From the NCBI RefSeq assembly GCF_001427795.1, contig NZ_LMHJ01000001.1, positions 729,773 through 793,772 of the forward strand: a stretch of DNA of 64,000 nt, written 5' to 3'. Numbering within the stretch: position 1 is the stretch's first letter; every line of letters starts with the position of its first letter. Below the pieces are notes generated by a model that saw only the letters and a list, made by a program, of their open reading frames with translations, searched no databases and was not told where the DNA came from. The translations under genes were made by a program, and so were the position numbers. The DNA is from Nocardioides sp. Root682 (GTDB taxonomy: Bacteria; Actinomycetota; Actinomycetes; Propionibacteriales; Nocardioidaceae). This document shows positions 41,385 to 50,163 of this stretch, in pieces.

Positions 41385-42487
41385 TGGCCCTCGCGAACAC
41401 CGACCCCGCGGAGATCCGAGGCGCGCTGGAGGGGTGGCTCGCCGAGCGCCTGCCTGGTGCCTCGATCACCGATTGCGACGTGCCCGCTGCGAGCGGGATG
41501 TCCAACCTGACGGTGCTGTTCACGGCCACGTGGTCCGCCGGCACCGAGACCGGGCAGTTCGTCGCGCGCGTCGCACCGGCGGGACCATCGGTCTTTCCGA
41601 CCTATGACTTCGCCCGCGAAGCCGCAGTGATGAACGGCCTTGCATCCGCCGGGCTGCCCACCCCGGTCGTGCGTTGGGTGGAGGACTCCCCCGCCGTGCT
41701 CGGGTCACCCTTCCTCGTGATGGAACGAGCCTTCGGCCGCGTACCCGCCGACGACCCGCCGTTCACCGCGGCGGGTTGGGTGCTCGATGACCTGACCCCC
41801 GAACTGCGCGGCGAGCTCTGCCGGAACTCGATCGAGGCGATCGCCGGCATCCACTCGGTCGACTGGCGATCGCTGGGGTTGGAGTCCCTGGCCCCGGAAG
41901 GCGGCTCGGACGCAGCCACGGTGTACCACGCCGACCTCGCCCACTGGATCGGGTTCTACGACTGGGCCAGGGCCGGCGACACCAACCCGACCGTCGAGGC
42001 CGGTTTCGCGTGGCTGGCCGAGCACCGGCCCGCCGACGACCGCGATCCGGTGCTGCTCTGGGGAGACGCCCGGATCGGCAACCAGCTCTTCGGCGACGAC
42101 CTCGCGGTCAACGCCGTCCTGGACTGGGAGATGGTCGGTCTCGGCCAGCCCGAGGCGGATGTCGCCTGGTGGCTGTTCATCCTGCGCCACCACACCGAGG
42201 GCATCGGATTCCCCGTTCCCGAAGGCTTCCCGTCGCGCGACGAGGTCGTCGCGACCTACGAGAAGGCAGCCGGTCGGGCGCTCGAGCACCTCGACTTCTA
42301 CGAGGTGTGGGCCGCCGTACGTCTGGCGGTGATCATGCACCGCGCCGGCAACCTGATGATCGAGCTCGGGCTGCTCCCTCCGGACGCCCCCATGAAGCTC
42401 AACAACCCCGCCAGCCAGCTGCTCGCCGGACTGATCGGAGCACCCGCGCCAGGCGGTGAAGCGCAGTCGTTCATCGGGAACCGGTGA
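41384..42487 (+). CDS. Aminoglycoside phosphotransferase-like kinase family protein
   Basis: 367 aa, APH/choline kinase fold. N-lobe SGMSNLTVLFTATW, then PFLVMERAFGRVP; catalytic loop LLWGDARIGNQLF (HGDxxxxN variant with Trp in place of His) and Mg-binding VLDWEMVGLGQPEADVAWW. Such proteins are common in actinobacterial lipid and acyl-CoA gene clusters and are distinct from antibiotic resistance enzymes. Coupled at both ends: TGATG with the upstream gene and GTGA with the downstream membrane protein. Probably phosphorylates a small hydroxylated metabolite; substrate unknown. Confidence 0.85.
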   Translation: MALANTDPAEIRGALEGWLAERLPGASITDCDVPAASGMSNLTVLFTATWSAGTETGQFVARVAPAGPSVFPTYDFAREAAVMNGLASAGLPTPVVRWVEDSPAVLGSPFLVMERAFGRVPADDPPFTAAGWVLDDLTPELRGELCRNSIEAIAGIHSVDWRSLGLESLAPEGGSDAATVYHADLAHWIGFYDWARAGDTNPTVEAGFAWLAEHRPADDRDPVLLWGDARIGNQLFGDDLAVNAVLDWEMVGLGQPEADVAWWLFILRHHTEGIGFPVPEGFPSRDEVVATYEKAAGRALEHLDFYEVWAAVRLAVIMHRAGNLMIELGLLPPDAPMKLNNPASQLLAGLIGAPAPGGEAQSFIGNR

Positions 42488-43224
42488 ACGTGGTGGACGA
42501 CATCGAGCGCCAGCGCCGCGTCCAGGTCGCCATGGCTTGGTGCGGTCCGCTCTTCACCCTCTGCCTGTTCGGCGGATGGGGCCTCCTCGGGGGCTTCATC
42601 CCGCTCGTCCCGGCAACCGACTCGGCGGCAGAGGTCGCCAAGCACTACGCGAACAACCAGACCCTGCACCTCACCGGACTGACGATCGCGATGGCCGGAG
42701 CGTTCCTCACCTTGCCCTTCTCGCTGGTCGTGAGTCTCCAATTGCGCCGTGCAGAGCGGGGATTCCCGGTGATGTCGGTGCTGCAGTTCGCGTCGGGAAT
42801 CATCGTGACGATGGTGCTGACCGTGCCGATCGTGTTCTTCATGGTCGGTTCGTTCCGTCCGGAGCGTCCCGCGGAGATCACCCTCGCGATGAACGACCTG
42901 TCCTACATCCTGCTGATCATTCCCTGGCCGCCGGTCGTCGGACAGCTCGTTGCGATCGCGATCGCGACCCTCGGCGATCGCTCTCCAGAGCCGGTCTTTC
43001 CCCGTTGGGTCGCCTGGTTCAGCCTCTGGTTGTCCTTCCTGGTCCTGCCCGCCACCCTCATCGCGTTCTTCGCCGACGGCGTCTTCGCCTGGACCGGACT
43101 GATCGGCTTCTGGATCCCGGCCACCGCCTTCGGCGCCTGGTACCTCGTCATGACCTGGGTCCTGCTGCGCGCCATCCGCAGCGAAGCCCCCCTCTCCACT
43201 GAAACGGAGCTCTCCCATGCCTGA
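42484..43224 (+). CDS. PRW-family polytopic membrane protein, copy 3
   Basis: 246 aa with about six hydrophobic helices. Signature FPRWVAWFSLWLSFLVLP and DGVFAWTGLIGFWIP, with SFRPERPAEITLAMNDLSYI in the middle region, as in copies 1, 2 and 4. GTG start overlapping the phosphotransferase stop; its end overlaps the FAD oxidoreductase start by eight bases, so all three are translated together. Function not recognised; the repeated pairing with oxidoreductases suggests a membrane partner. Confidence 0.78.
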   Translation: MNVVDDIERQRRVQVAMAWCGPLFTLCLFGGWGLLGGFIPLVPATDSAAEVAKHYANNQTLHLTGLTIAMAGAFLTLPFSLVVSLQLRRAERGFPVMSVLQFASGIIVTMVLTVPIVFFMVGSFRPERPAEITLAMNDLSYILLIIPWPPVVGQLVAIAIATLGDRSPEPVFPRWVAWFSLWLSFLVLPATLIAFFADGVFAWTGLIGFWIPATAFGAWYLVMTWVLLRAIRSEAPLSTETELSHA

Positions 43225-44827
43225 TCCGAAGGCACCCACCGACGTCCTCGTGATCGGCGCCGGCCACAACGGACTGGTCGCCGCGTGCTACCTCGCCAAG
43301 GCCGGCTTCACCGTCGAAGTGGTCGAGGCCTCCCCCACGATCGGCGGGATGATCTCGACGAACCCGATCTTCCCCGACGCCCCCGGCCACCAGATCAACG
43401 AAGGCGGCATCCAGGCCTCGTTGTTCCGCTCCTCCGGCATCGAGGAGCACCTGGAGCTGAAGAAGTACGGCTTCAAGCAGATCATCGCCGACCCCTTCCA
43501 TGTCCATCTCGACCCCGAGGGGCCGTCGCTGGCGTTCTGGAAGGACCCCGCGAAGACCGTGGAGGAGCTGCGCTACTTCTCCCCGAAGGATGCCCGCGCC
43601 TACGAGGCCTTCGCGCGTTCGCTCGATGCCGCGATGGACCTCGCCATCCCCTACATGAACGGACATCCGCTGCGCCCCAGCGCGCAACTGATGCGGGAGC
43701 TGCCGGCGGCCCTGAAGAAGCGCAAGGAGCTGCTGCCCCTCACGACCTTCCTCACCACCTCGCACAAGGAGTTCATCGAGGAACGGTTCGACACCCCCCT
43801 GCTGCGCGGGGCACTGGCCTCGATGCCGCCGTTCTGCTGGATGTCGCAGGACGGTACGGCGTGGGCGCTGATCTACATCGCGATGTGCCACCGGACGAAC
43901 TCCGCGCGGTTCCAGGGCGGCACCGGGGCGTTGACCAACTCGCTCACCCAGTGCCTGATCGAGCACGGCGGCTCGGTACGGGTGAACAGCCGGGTGTCCG
44001 AGCTGGTCATGCGCGGCAGCGCCGTGGCCGGCGTACGACTCGGCAACGGGGAGGAGCTGCTCGCCACGACGACCCTCGCCTCCTGCAGCCCCAAGGCCAC
44101 GCTGGCCCAGCTGCTGCCCGAGGGCACGCTTCCCGACCACCTCGAGCGGCGGGCACACGCGATTCCGACCAACGTGCTGGAGACCACGACGCTCAAGATC
44201 GACGTCGCGGTGTCCGGCCGGCTGACCATGCCCAGGCACAACGCGTGGCGCAAGGACGGCCTCGACCTGACCGAGCCGATCGTCAGCTGGCAGACCTACG
44301 AGGACCACATCGACGCGTGGAACAGCGCCGTTCAGCGGGTCTACCCGGAGAACGAGTGCTTCATCGGCATCGTCCCCTCGCGCCTCGACCCCACCCAGGC
44401 GCCCGACGGCCAGGACACCTTCTGGGCGTGGTCGGGGATCTTCCCGCGCAACCCGAAGGTGCCGTGGGACGAGATGCGCGAGCAGATCGGCAACAAGGTC
44501 CTCAAGGAGTCCTCGCTGTACTACGAGGGTCTCGACGGCATGGAGATCAGCCGCCGGGTGATGTCGGCGCCCGAGCTCGAGGAGCGCTTCAACGTCCCGG
44601 ACGGCAACGTCTACCACGTGGAGCCGGTCGGCATGCGGTTCGGCGGACTGCGTCCGGCCCAGGGATTCGGTGGCTACGAGACGCCCGTCCCCGGCCTGTG
44701 GATCACCGGCGCCGGCACCCACCCGACCGGCGGCATCTCCGGCCTGCCGGGCAAGAACGCCGCCGAGGCGCTGATCAAGGCCAACCGGGACGGTGCGCTG
44801 ACGCGGTTGAAGAAGCGGTTCGCCTGA
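43217..44827 (+). CDS. Phytoene desaturase-like FAD oxidoreductase
   Basis: 536 aa. N-terminal FAD-binding VLVIGAGHNGLVAACYLAKAG with Glu in VVEASPTIGGM; substrate region with HRTNSARFQGGTGALTNSLT; C-terminal FAD motif VPGLWITGAGTHPTGGISGLPG. Typical of the NAD(P)/FAD-dependent phytoene desaturase/retinol saturase-like group that oxidises or reduces isoprenoid-like C-C bonds. No signal peptide. Last gene of the 40287-44827 operon, followed 12 bp later by the hairpin at 44839. It is related to the 47394 product and more distantly to the 54474 and 58976 products. Confidence 0.88.
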   Translation: MPDPKAPTDVLVIGAGHNGLVAACYLAKAGFTVEVVEASPTIGGMISTNPIFPDAPGHQINEGGIQASLFRSSGIEEHLELKKYGFKQIIADPFHVHLDPEGPSLAFWKDPAKTVEELRYFSPKDARAYEAFARSLDAAMDLAIPYMNGHPLRPSAQLMRELPAALKKRKELLPLTTFLTTSHKEFIEERFDTPLLRGALASMPPFCWMSQDGTAWALIYIAMCHRTNSARFQGGTGALTNSLTQCLIEHGGSVRVNSRVSELVMRGSAVAGVRLGNGEELLATTTLASCSPKATLAQLLPEGTLPDHLERRAHAIPTNVLETTTLKIDVAVSGRLTMPRHNAWRKDGLDLTEPIVSWQTYEDHIDAWNSAVQRVYPENECFIGIVPSRLDPTQAPDGQDTFWAWSGIFPRNPKVPWDEMREQIGNKVLKESSLYYEGLDGMEISRRVMSAPELEERFNVPDGNVYHVEPVGMRFGGLRPAQGFGGYETPVPGLWITGAGTHPTGGISGLPGKNAAEALIKANRDGALTRLKKRFA

Positions 44828-44838
44828 CGGTCGAACAT

Positions 44839-44879
44839 CGGCAGGGATCTGATCAACCCGTTTGATCGGATCCCTGCCG
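44839..44879. terminator. Repeated GATC-core hairpin, copy 1
   Basis: 18-bp arms (44839-44856 and 44862-44879, one mismatch) around a 5-base loop; arm sequence CGGCAGGGATCTGATCAA. It starts 12 bp after the stop of the FAD oxidoreductase gene and is followed by no T-run on the plus strand. It also lies at the 3' end of the broken DUF559 gene, so a bidirectional terminator is likely. Near-identical copies are at 45634 and 52849. Confidence 0.75.
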
Positions 44880-45549
44880 GTCCGCCGGTGGGCAGTCCGG
44901 GCACTGGGTCGGTTCTCCGGCCCAACCTCGCAGCTGGAGCAGCCGGCCGACCTTGGCTGCGTCGAGCACGACCTGTCGAAGACCTGTCCGTACCCGAGCC
45001 GCACCGTGCCCTGCTCCTCGAGCGCAGCATCGAGGTCCCGCTCCAGGTCCCGGTCCCGATCCGCGGCTGTGTCGTGACCGAGCCGTCCGTCGAGCTCGAC
45101 GAGCTGTCGCCAACGGGGCCGGTTGCCGCCGTAGAGGACGTCGCGGAACATGCGCCGACCGGCCTGGTCCCGGGCCTCGACCTGCCTCAGTCCCCGAGGG
45201 AGCCCGTGAGCGCGCTCGACCCGAGTGAGGTAGCCGTGCTCGAGCACGGAGCACGTTCCCTCAGCCACGTCCTGCAGCACCGCTTCGATCAGCGCACGGC
45301 GCGCCAGACGGGACATCTCCCCGACGCGCACGGAGAGGCGGGCAGCCGTCGTACGACGGCCACCGCCCACGCCCGTTGGCGCCAGGTGAGCGGGCCCGTG
45401 TGGTTGACGTAGACCCCGGGATGGACCGCAACCCAGTCCCGCCGCCTGAGCTTGCGTGCGACGAAGGCGGGGGTGTGGCCGCGGGCGATCGCCTGGTGCC
45501 GCGCGATCACACCGTCCTGGCGATCGAGGAGGTCGTCGATGTCGTCCAT
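44840..45549 (-). pseudogene. Broken AbiEi/DUF559-type endonuclease-like gene
   Basis: Reading from the ATG at 45549 the frame gives an intact AbiEi-like N-terminus (MDDIDDLLDRQDGVIARHQA, WVAVHPGVYVNHTGPLTWRQ). It then shifts frame near RQRAWAV. The next frame holds ALIEAVLQDVAEGTCSVLEH followed by GYLTRVERAHGLPRG and QLVELDGRLGHDTAADRDRD, the DUF559 nuclease part. A second shift near VRLGYGQVF is needed to read the tail VVLDAAKVGRLLQLRGW and CPDCPPADRQ. About 100 residues expected between the two domains are missing. Hence a deletion plus at least two frameshifts. It lies between hairpin copies 1 and 2. Confidence 0.75.
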
Positions 45550-45633
45550 GACCGAGACCTGTCCGGGCGACGGTGGCCCCACACCTCGGCTTCACCGACC
45601 TGTGGAGAGGAGCGCGAACTGGGTGCGGGTGGC

Positions 45634-45684
45634 GACAACGGCGGGGATCTGATCAACCCGCTTGACCGGATCCCTGCCGTTGTC
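45634..45684. terminator. Repeated GATC-core hairpin, copy 2
   Basis: 23-bp arms (45634-45656 and 45662-45684) with three mismatches and a 5-base loop; core GGGATCTGATCAA as in copies 1 and 3. It lies 17 bp beyond the stop of the TetR gene that closes the 52741-45701 operon, so it probably ends that transcript. Confidence 0.7.
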
Positions 45685-45700
45685 TGGTCCCTACCGAATG

Positions 45701-46357
45701 TCAGGGGCGGTCCGGTTCGCGGTAGTCGATGACTCGCCAGACGACTTCCGTCACGGCATCGACGACCCGGACCTCGCTCTCGGGGTCCTCGATCATCTGG
45801 CGCGCACAACGCTCGAACATCCACGACAGCACGCGTCCCAGGGTCTCGACGTCACCGACGGGTCGCCCTTCGAGCTCCCACCGTGTGCGCATCAGCGCGG
45901 CGCCCATGTCGCCCACCTCGTCGATGGCGTGCACCCACACCTCCCGCATCGCGGGATCCTGCTCTGCCAGCCTGACGATCGCGTGCAGGAGCGGGGCGTC
46001 CTCGGCCCACCGGCGAGCCATGTCGGCGACGATGACCCGCATCTGTTGCCGGCTCATCGTGGGGTCGGAGACGAGATCCGCGCCGATCTCGAAGCGCTGC
46101 GCGACGATCCGCTCGGCGAGCTCCGCGATGATGTCCCGCTTGTCCTTGAAGTGGAGGTACAGCGTCGCGCGCGACACCGACGCCGCCCTACCGATCTCTG
46201 CCATCGACATTGCATCGAAGTCCAGGCCGTCGATCAGCAGCTGCTCGGCCGCAGCGACGATCATTGCCCGCGTGGCGCGACGCCGTGCCGCCCCTGACCT
46301 GGCCTGCACGGAGGCGCGGGACCCGGACGTCGCGCTGTCGGTCTCGGTGCTCGTCAT
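45701..46357 (-). CDS. TetR-family regulator closing the NorQD/AveC operon
   Basis: 218 aa. Helix-turn-helix AMSMAEIGRAASVSRATLYLHF at about residues 48-69 with the KDKRDIIAELAERI continuation, then a helical ligand domain. The start overlaps the stop of the AveC-like gene (ATGA), so it is the sixth and last gene of one operon that starts at 52741. The palindrome TTTGGAC-N5-GTCCAAA at 52762-52780 in front of the first gene is the natural candidate for autoregulation. Ligand unknown. Confidence 0.9.
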   Translation of the reverse strand: MTSTETDSATSGSRASVQARSGAARRRATRAMIVAAAEQLLIDGLDFDAMSMAEIGRAASVSRATLYLHFKDKRDIIAELAERIVAQRFEIGADLVSDPTMSRQQMRVIVADMARRWAEDAPLLHAIVRLAEQDPAMREVWVHAIDEVGDMGAALMRTRWELEGRPVGDVETLGRVLSWMFERCARQMIEDPESEVRVVDAVTEVVWRVIDYREPDRP

Positions 46358-47397
46358 TTCCCTCCCGTTCCGTGCTGCAGCTGGTCGAGGTGCTCCGAGG
46401 GGCAGGCCGGCTTGCCCTCGACACCGCAGAAGGCACTGGGGCTGAGGTACGACGGCAGCTCGACGTAGGTGTCGGCGGTCATGGTCGCCGCAGAGTACGG
46501 CAGGAAGTAGCCCAGCGCCGAGGCGGTGCAGAAGCCGGTGACCGCCATGAACGAGGTGGCGTGGCGCCGAAGGGGCGAGAAGCCGAGGTCATCGACGCCC
46601 CGCTCGACGGCCGATCGGCCGGTCGCGTCAACCGAGTCCCGCAGCCACGTCACCATCGTCGCGAAGACTGCCGCGAAGAGCGCCTGGTAGAGCGGGAACT
46701 GGTAGATCTCACCGGCGAACAGCGAGAAGTTCGCCGGGACACCGGGGAACATGTACAGCTGGGGATAGACGATGAACACCATCTCGACCACGACGTCCGC
46801 CAGGGCGAAGGTCACGAAGAGGATGGCGTAGAGGGTGGCGCTGCTCGCCCGCTTCATCCGGGTCCGCAGGAGCCGCAGGATCTGGCAACCACCCATCGCC
46901 GCCAGCAGCCCGAAGTACATGTACAGCGGCTGCGCCCAGAGCAGACCTTCGGCGAACCGCTCCTGGTCGGGGCTCGGGTAGCCCGGCATGAACCCCGCCC
47001 AGGACCCGAAGTTGACCGCGTGCGCGTTCATGGCGAAGGCGGGATTGAAGACGTTGAGGATCGGATCGACGTAGTAGGCGATCATCATGCCGAGCAGGAT
47101 CTTGCCGTCGATCGGCACCCGCCGCTCCCGCCGCCACGGACGTACGACGAACCAGCCGAGCATCGCCAGGCTGACGACCACGCTGACGACCTCGAAGGTC
47201 CGCAGGTACCAGAGGAACCGGTAGTGGTCCTCGCCCGGGTCGACGCGCTGGAAGTCGCCGGAGAAGACCCAGCTGACCCAGGCCACCGTCGCCAGAGCCG
47301 TGACCAGTGCGCCGAATGCCGACCAGAAGACGAGTGCCCCGGGCTTGCGTTCCAGGACGACACGATCCGGCTCGGTGGCGGGTGCGTGGGTCGTCAT
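46354..47397 (-). CDS. AveC-family (spirocyclase-like) membrane protein, copy 1
   Basis: 347 aa, about seven or eight hydrophobic helices. Conserved family stretches are MIAYYVDPILNVFNPAFAMN, AVNFGSWAGFMPGYPSP, VVEMVFIVYPQLYMFPGVP and YQFPLYQALFAAVFATMVTW. It aligns over its length with the 49030 product (DPLYNYFTPGFNYNAYFIN, LGSWVGHVPGWMSP). AveC itself acts in avermectin spiroketal formation; most actinobacterial homologues have no known role and are not in polyketide clusters. Starts inside the stop of the FAD oxidoreductase gene (ATGA). Catalytic function on a lipid in the membrane is inferred. Confidence 0.78.
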   Translation of the reverse strand: MTTHAPATEPDRVVLERKPGALVFWSAFGALVTALATVAWVSWVFSGDFQRVDPGEDHYRFLWYLRTFEVVSVVVSLAMLGWFVVRPWRRERRVPIDGKILLGMMIAYYVDPILNVFNPAFAMNAHAVNFGSWAGFMPGYPSPDQERFAEGLLWAQPLYMYFGLLAAMGGCQILRLLRTRMKRASSATLYAILFVTFALADVVVEMVFIVYPQLYMFPGVPANFSLFAGEIYQFPLYQALFAAVFATMVTWLRDSVDATGRSAVERGVDDLGFSPLRRHATSFMAVTGFCTASALGYFLPYSAATMTADTYVELPSYLSPSAFCGVEGKPACPSEHLDQLQHGTGGK

Positions 47398-49025
47398 CGC
47401 CCCATCCTGCTCCTGAGCCGGGCCGAGATGGGACGTCTCAACACCTCACGGGCGACCATGTAGCCGGGCGCGCCCGTGATGCCTCCGCTCGGATGCGCGC
47501 CGCTGGCACCGAGGTACAGACCGGGTACGGGCATCTCGTAGCCGCTCAGGCCACGCACCGGCCGCCGCGGGCCGCCGCGACTCAGCACCATGTCCACGTG
47601 CGTGATGTTGCCACCGGTCGCTCCGACCTCACGGGCGAAGTCCTCGTTGTTGAGGACCTGGCGCCCGATCTCGAGGGTCTCCACTCCGTCGTAGAACTTC
47701 GACAGCTTGGCCACCACCGAGTTGCCCGCACGTTCGCGCAGGGTCACGCCATCCGGACCGGCGGTGTCCCACGGCTCCTCCGGCGCGTAGGGCGCGACGG
47801 CGAGGTAGCAGTAGAAGTTGTCCTGCCCGGCAGGGGCCTGGCTCTGGTCGTTGCCGGTGGGGATGACGTTCCACATGCTCCAGTCGTCGTCGTACGGCAG
47901 CAGGCCGGCCTTCGACCGCGCAAAGGCCCGTTCGATGCCGTCCTCGGTCGCCAGGACGTGCATGGGCAGCCGCAGGTCGAGGTCGTCACCGCGACGCTTC
48001 TCGTACCGCTCGAGCGAGAGTCGGCCACTGAATGCCAGGTCGACCTTCATCTGCCCGTAGCCCCCGTTGCGAACGGGGATGTTGTCGACACGCTTCTCGA
48101 GGACAGGCTCCAGAGTTCCCCGCGGGAGCAGGCGACCCAGAGCAGTGTGCGGATCGCACGCAGCGACGACCGCCTCGGCGGCGTGGAAGACCTCGCCGCC
48201 CTGGAGGCGCACCCCCGCGGCACGTCCACCGTCGAGCAGGATCTCCTCGACCGGCGACGAGACCCGGACGACGCCGCCGACCGATCCGAGGCGTCGGGCG
48301 AGGGCGTTCGGGAGCGACTGGATGCCACCGACGAGGTGCTGGTGGGCGTGCCGGTGTTGGTTCGCGAGCCAGAGGAAACCGGCTCCGCTGCCGTCGGCCG
48401 AGTTGGGCGTCGTCGAGCCCGCAGCGGCGTGCAGCGCGTTCCGGACGACCGGGTGCTCGAACCGCTCGGCGATGGCCTCGACCACGGACCCGGTGGCCAG
48501 CGCCGCGACGTCACCGAGGCGCTTGCGGTGACGCGCCGCTTGTCTCGCCGTCCGCGCGAGCCCCGGAAGATCGAAGCGTCCCGGGTTGGTCACGAAGTAG
48601 GACAGCGCGACGTCGCTGAACGCCTTCAGGAGGTCGGCGAACTCGAGGTAGGCGCGCGCGTCCGTGCGGGAGAACCGGGCGATGTCATCGGCGGTTGCCT
48701 GCGGGTTCTCGTAGAAGGCGAGCGACGCGTCCTCGGGGTCGAGGTAGACCAGCCCGGGGTCGACCCGGACACGCTGCAGTCCGTGCCTGTCCAGCTGGAG
48801 CTCCGTCGCTGCCGGGAAGGAGTCCCAGAAGAAGGGGTCGAAGGAGTAGGGATGCGCCAGGTGGTCGGGGGCTCCCGGGATGGACTTCCTCGATGCGGTG
48901 AAGCCGCCGATCGTGCCGGCTGCCTCCAGGACCAGGACCCGACGGCCCGCGTCGGCGAGGTAGTTCGCCGCCACGAGTCCGTTGTGGCCGGCGCCGATGA
49001 CGATGACGTCGTACTCAGTACTCAT
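47394..49025 (-). CDS. Phytoene desaturase-like FAD oxidoreductase in the AveC operon
   Basis: 543 aa from the ATG at 49025, four bases after the previous stop. FAD motif YDVIVIGAGHNGLVAANYLA, Glu in LVLEAAGTIGGF; middle NQHRHAHQHLVGGIQSLPNA; C-terminal VPGLYLGASGAHPSGGITGA and PGYMVAREVLRR. It is related to the 43217 product (same GAGHNGLVAA start and GxxxHPSGGITG end). Sandwiched between two AveC-like genes with overlapping or near-overlapping junctions, so a joint pathway step is likely. Substrate unknown, probably a hydrophobic isoprenoid-like molecule. Confidence 0.88.
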   Translation of the reverse strand: MSTEYDVIVIGAGHNGLVAANYLADAGRRVLVLEAAGTIGGFTASRKSIPGAPDHLAHPYSFDPFFWDSFPAATELQLDRHGLQRVRVDPGLVYLDPEDASLAFYENPQATADDIARFSRTDARAYLEFADLLKAFSDVALSYFVTNPGRFDLPGLARTARQAARHRKRLGDVAALATGSVVEAIAERFEHPVVRNALHAAAGSTTPNSADGSGAGFLWLANQHRHAHQHLVGGIQSLPNALARRLGSVGGVVRVSSPVEEILLDGGRAAGVRLQGGEVFHAAEAVVAACDPHTALGRLLPRGTLEPVLEKRVDNIPVRNGGYGQMKVDLAFSGRLSLERYEKRRGDDLDLRLPMHVLATEDGIERAFARSKAGLLPYDDDWSMWNVIPTGNDQSQAPAGQDNFYCYLAVAPYAPEEPWDTAGPDGVTLRERAGNSVVAKLSKFYDGVETLEIGRQVLNNEDFAREVGATGGNITHVDMVLSRGGPRRPVRGLSGYEMPVPGLYLGASGAHPSGGITGAPGYMVAREVLRRPISARLRSRMGR

Positions 49026-49029
49026 GCCG

Positions 49030-50163
49030 TCACCGGTCCTGGTCCACGAAGGGTGCCTTGGGGACGTCGACCCCCGGAGGTACGACGAGCTCACCATCGG
49101 GCCCGATGACGATCGAGTGGTCGCCGCGGGGGAACGGGACTCGCGGGTCCGGGCAGGCGACGTCGCTCCACGGACCGCACATCTCGGTGACGAAGTAGGA
49201 ACGCTCCTGGACGTCGTCGGACCAGGCGTCGCCGCGGAGCGCGATCATCGCGTTGGGCACGTGGTAGAAGACGAAGAAGATGCAAGTGATGGCGCCGGAC
49301 ACCGCAAAGAACCGCAACCAGCCCTTCGCACCGTTGGGGACCCGCAGCTGGTCGATGCCGCGCTCGGCGAAGCTGCGGCCCTGGTCGTCGCGGAAGTAGC
49401 GCATCGCTCCCCAGGTCGTGTACAGCAGGCTGGCAGTGATGCCCTGGTAGACGGGGAAGGCGTAGTAGTGCCCCGCGTTCAAGGTGACCTCGTGGATCGC
49501 CGAGGCGTACGAGTGCGAGCCCATCACCATGAAGGCGGCTTCCCACAGCGTGCCCACGACCATCATCGGGATGAAGGCGATCAGCCACATGCTGACCGGG
49601 CTGATGGTGGGCCAGCGCTCGCGTGTCTTCCGGAAGATCCAGTTGACGATGATCACCATCAGGAAGAACGCACAGGTGTAGACGCCGGGCAGCCAGAGGA
49701 GCGGCTGCGGGATCTCCGTCGGGTTCGGCGACATCCAGCCGGGGACGTGCCCCACCCAGGACCCGAGGTTGATGAAGTACGCGTTGTAGTTGAACCCGGG
49801 CGTGAAGTAGTTGTAGAGCGGGTCCGACCACCACATCACCGCGAACGACAGGACCATCAGGCCGTCGAACGGGATCGAGCCGGTGCGCAGGCGCGGGCGG
49901 ATCGCCTTGAACCAGATCAGCGCCAGCATGCCGGCGAACAGGCCCCACTGCTGGATGCCGAGCACCACCTTCATCCAGGTCGGCACCGGCGTCGGCCCCG
50001 TTCCGACGCTCTCGGGCTCCCCGGCCACGATCCAGGCAACGATCAGGTAGGCGGCAAAAGCCAGGAAGGCGAAGCCGAGACCAGCCCACCAGGAGATGGC
50101 GCGGTTGCCCTTCGGGGCCTCCGACTCCTCGACTGGTGGTGAGCGGAACAGGTCTGTCGTCAT
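49030..50163 (-). CDS. AveC-family (spirocyclase-like) membrane protein, copy 2
   Basis: 377 aa with about seven or eight helices. MWWSDPLYNYFTPGFNYNAY, LGSWVGHVPGWMSPNP, TLWEAAFMVMGSH and AGHYYAFPVYQGITASLLYT correspond in order to copy 1. The C-terminal part is hydrophilic with two Cys (VTEMCGPWSDVACPDPRVPF), a possible extracytoplasmic disulfide. Its ATG overlaps the NorQ-like stop (ATGA), directly coupling a MoxR/VWA chaperone pair to an AveC-like protein. Same caveat as copy 1 on function. Confidence 0.78.
   Translation of the reverse strand: MTTDLFRSPPVEESEAPKGNRAISWWAGLGFAFLAFAAYLIVAWIVAGEPESVGTGPTPVPTWMKVVLGIQQWGLFAGMLALIWFKAIRPRLRTGSIPFDGLMVLSFAVMWWSDPLYNYFTPGFNYNAYFINLGSWVGHVPGWMSPNPTEIPQPLLWLPGVYTCAFFLMVIIVNWIFRKTRERWPTISPVSMWLIAFIPMMVVGTLWEAAFMVMGSHSYASAIHEVTLNAGHYYAFPVYQGITASLLYTTWGAMRYFRDDQGRSFAERGIDQLRVPNGAKGWLRFFAVSGAITCIFFVFYHVPNAMIALRGDAWSDDVQERSYFVTEMCGPWSDVACPDPRVPFPRGDHSIVIGPDGELVVPPGVDVPKAPFVDQDR

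Noticed and set aside
49030..50163. Polyketide (avermectin-like) cluster because of AveC homologues
   Set aside because: No ketosynthase, acyltransferase or other polyketide synthase domain is present; AveC-family members occur widely outside such clusters.
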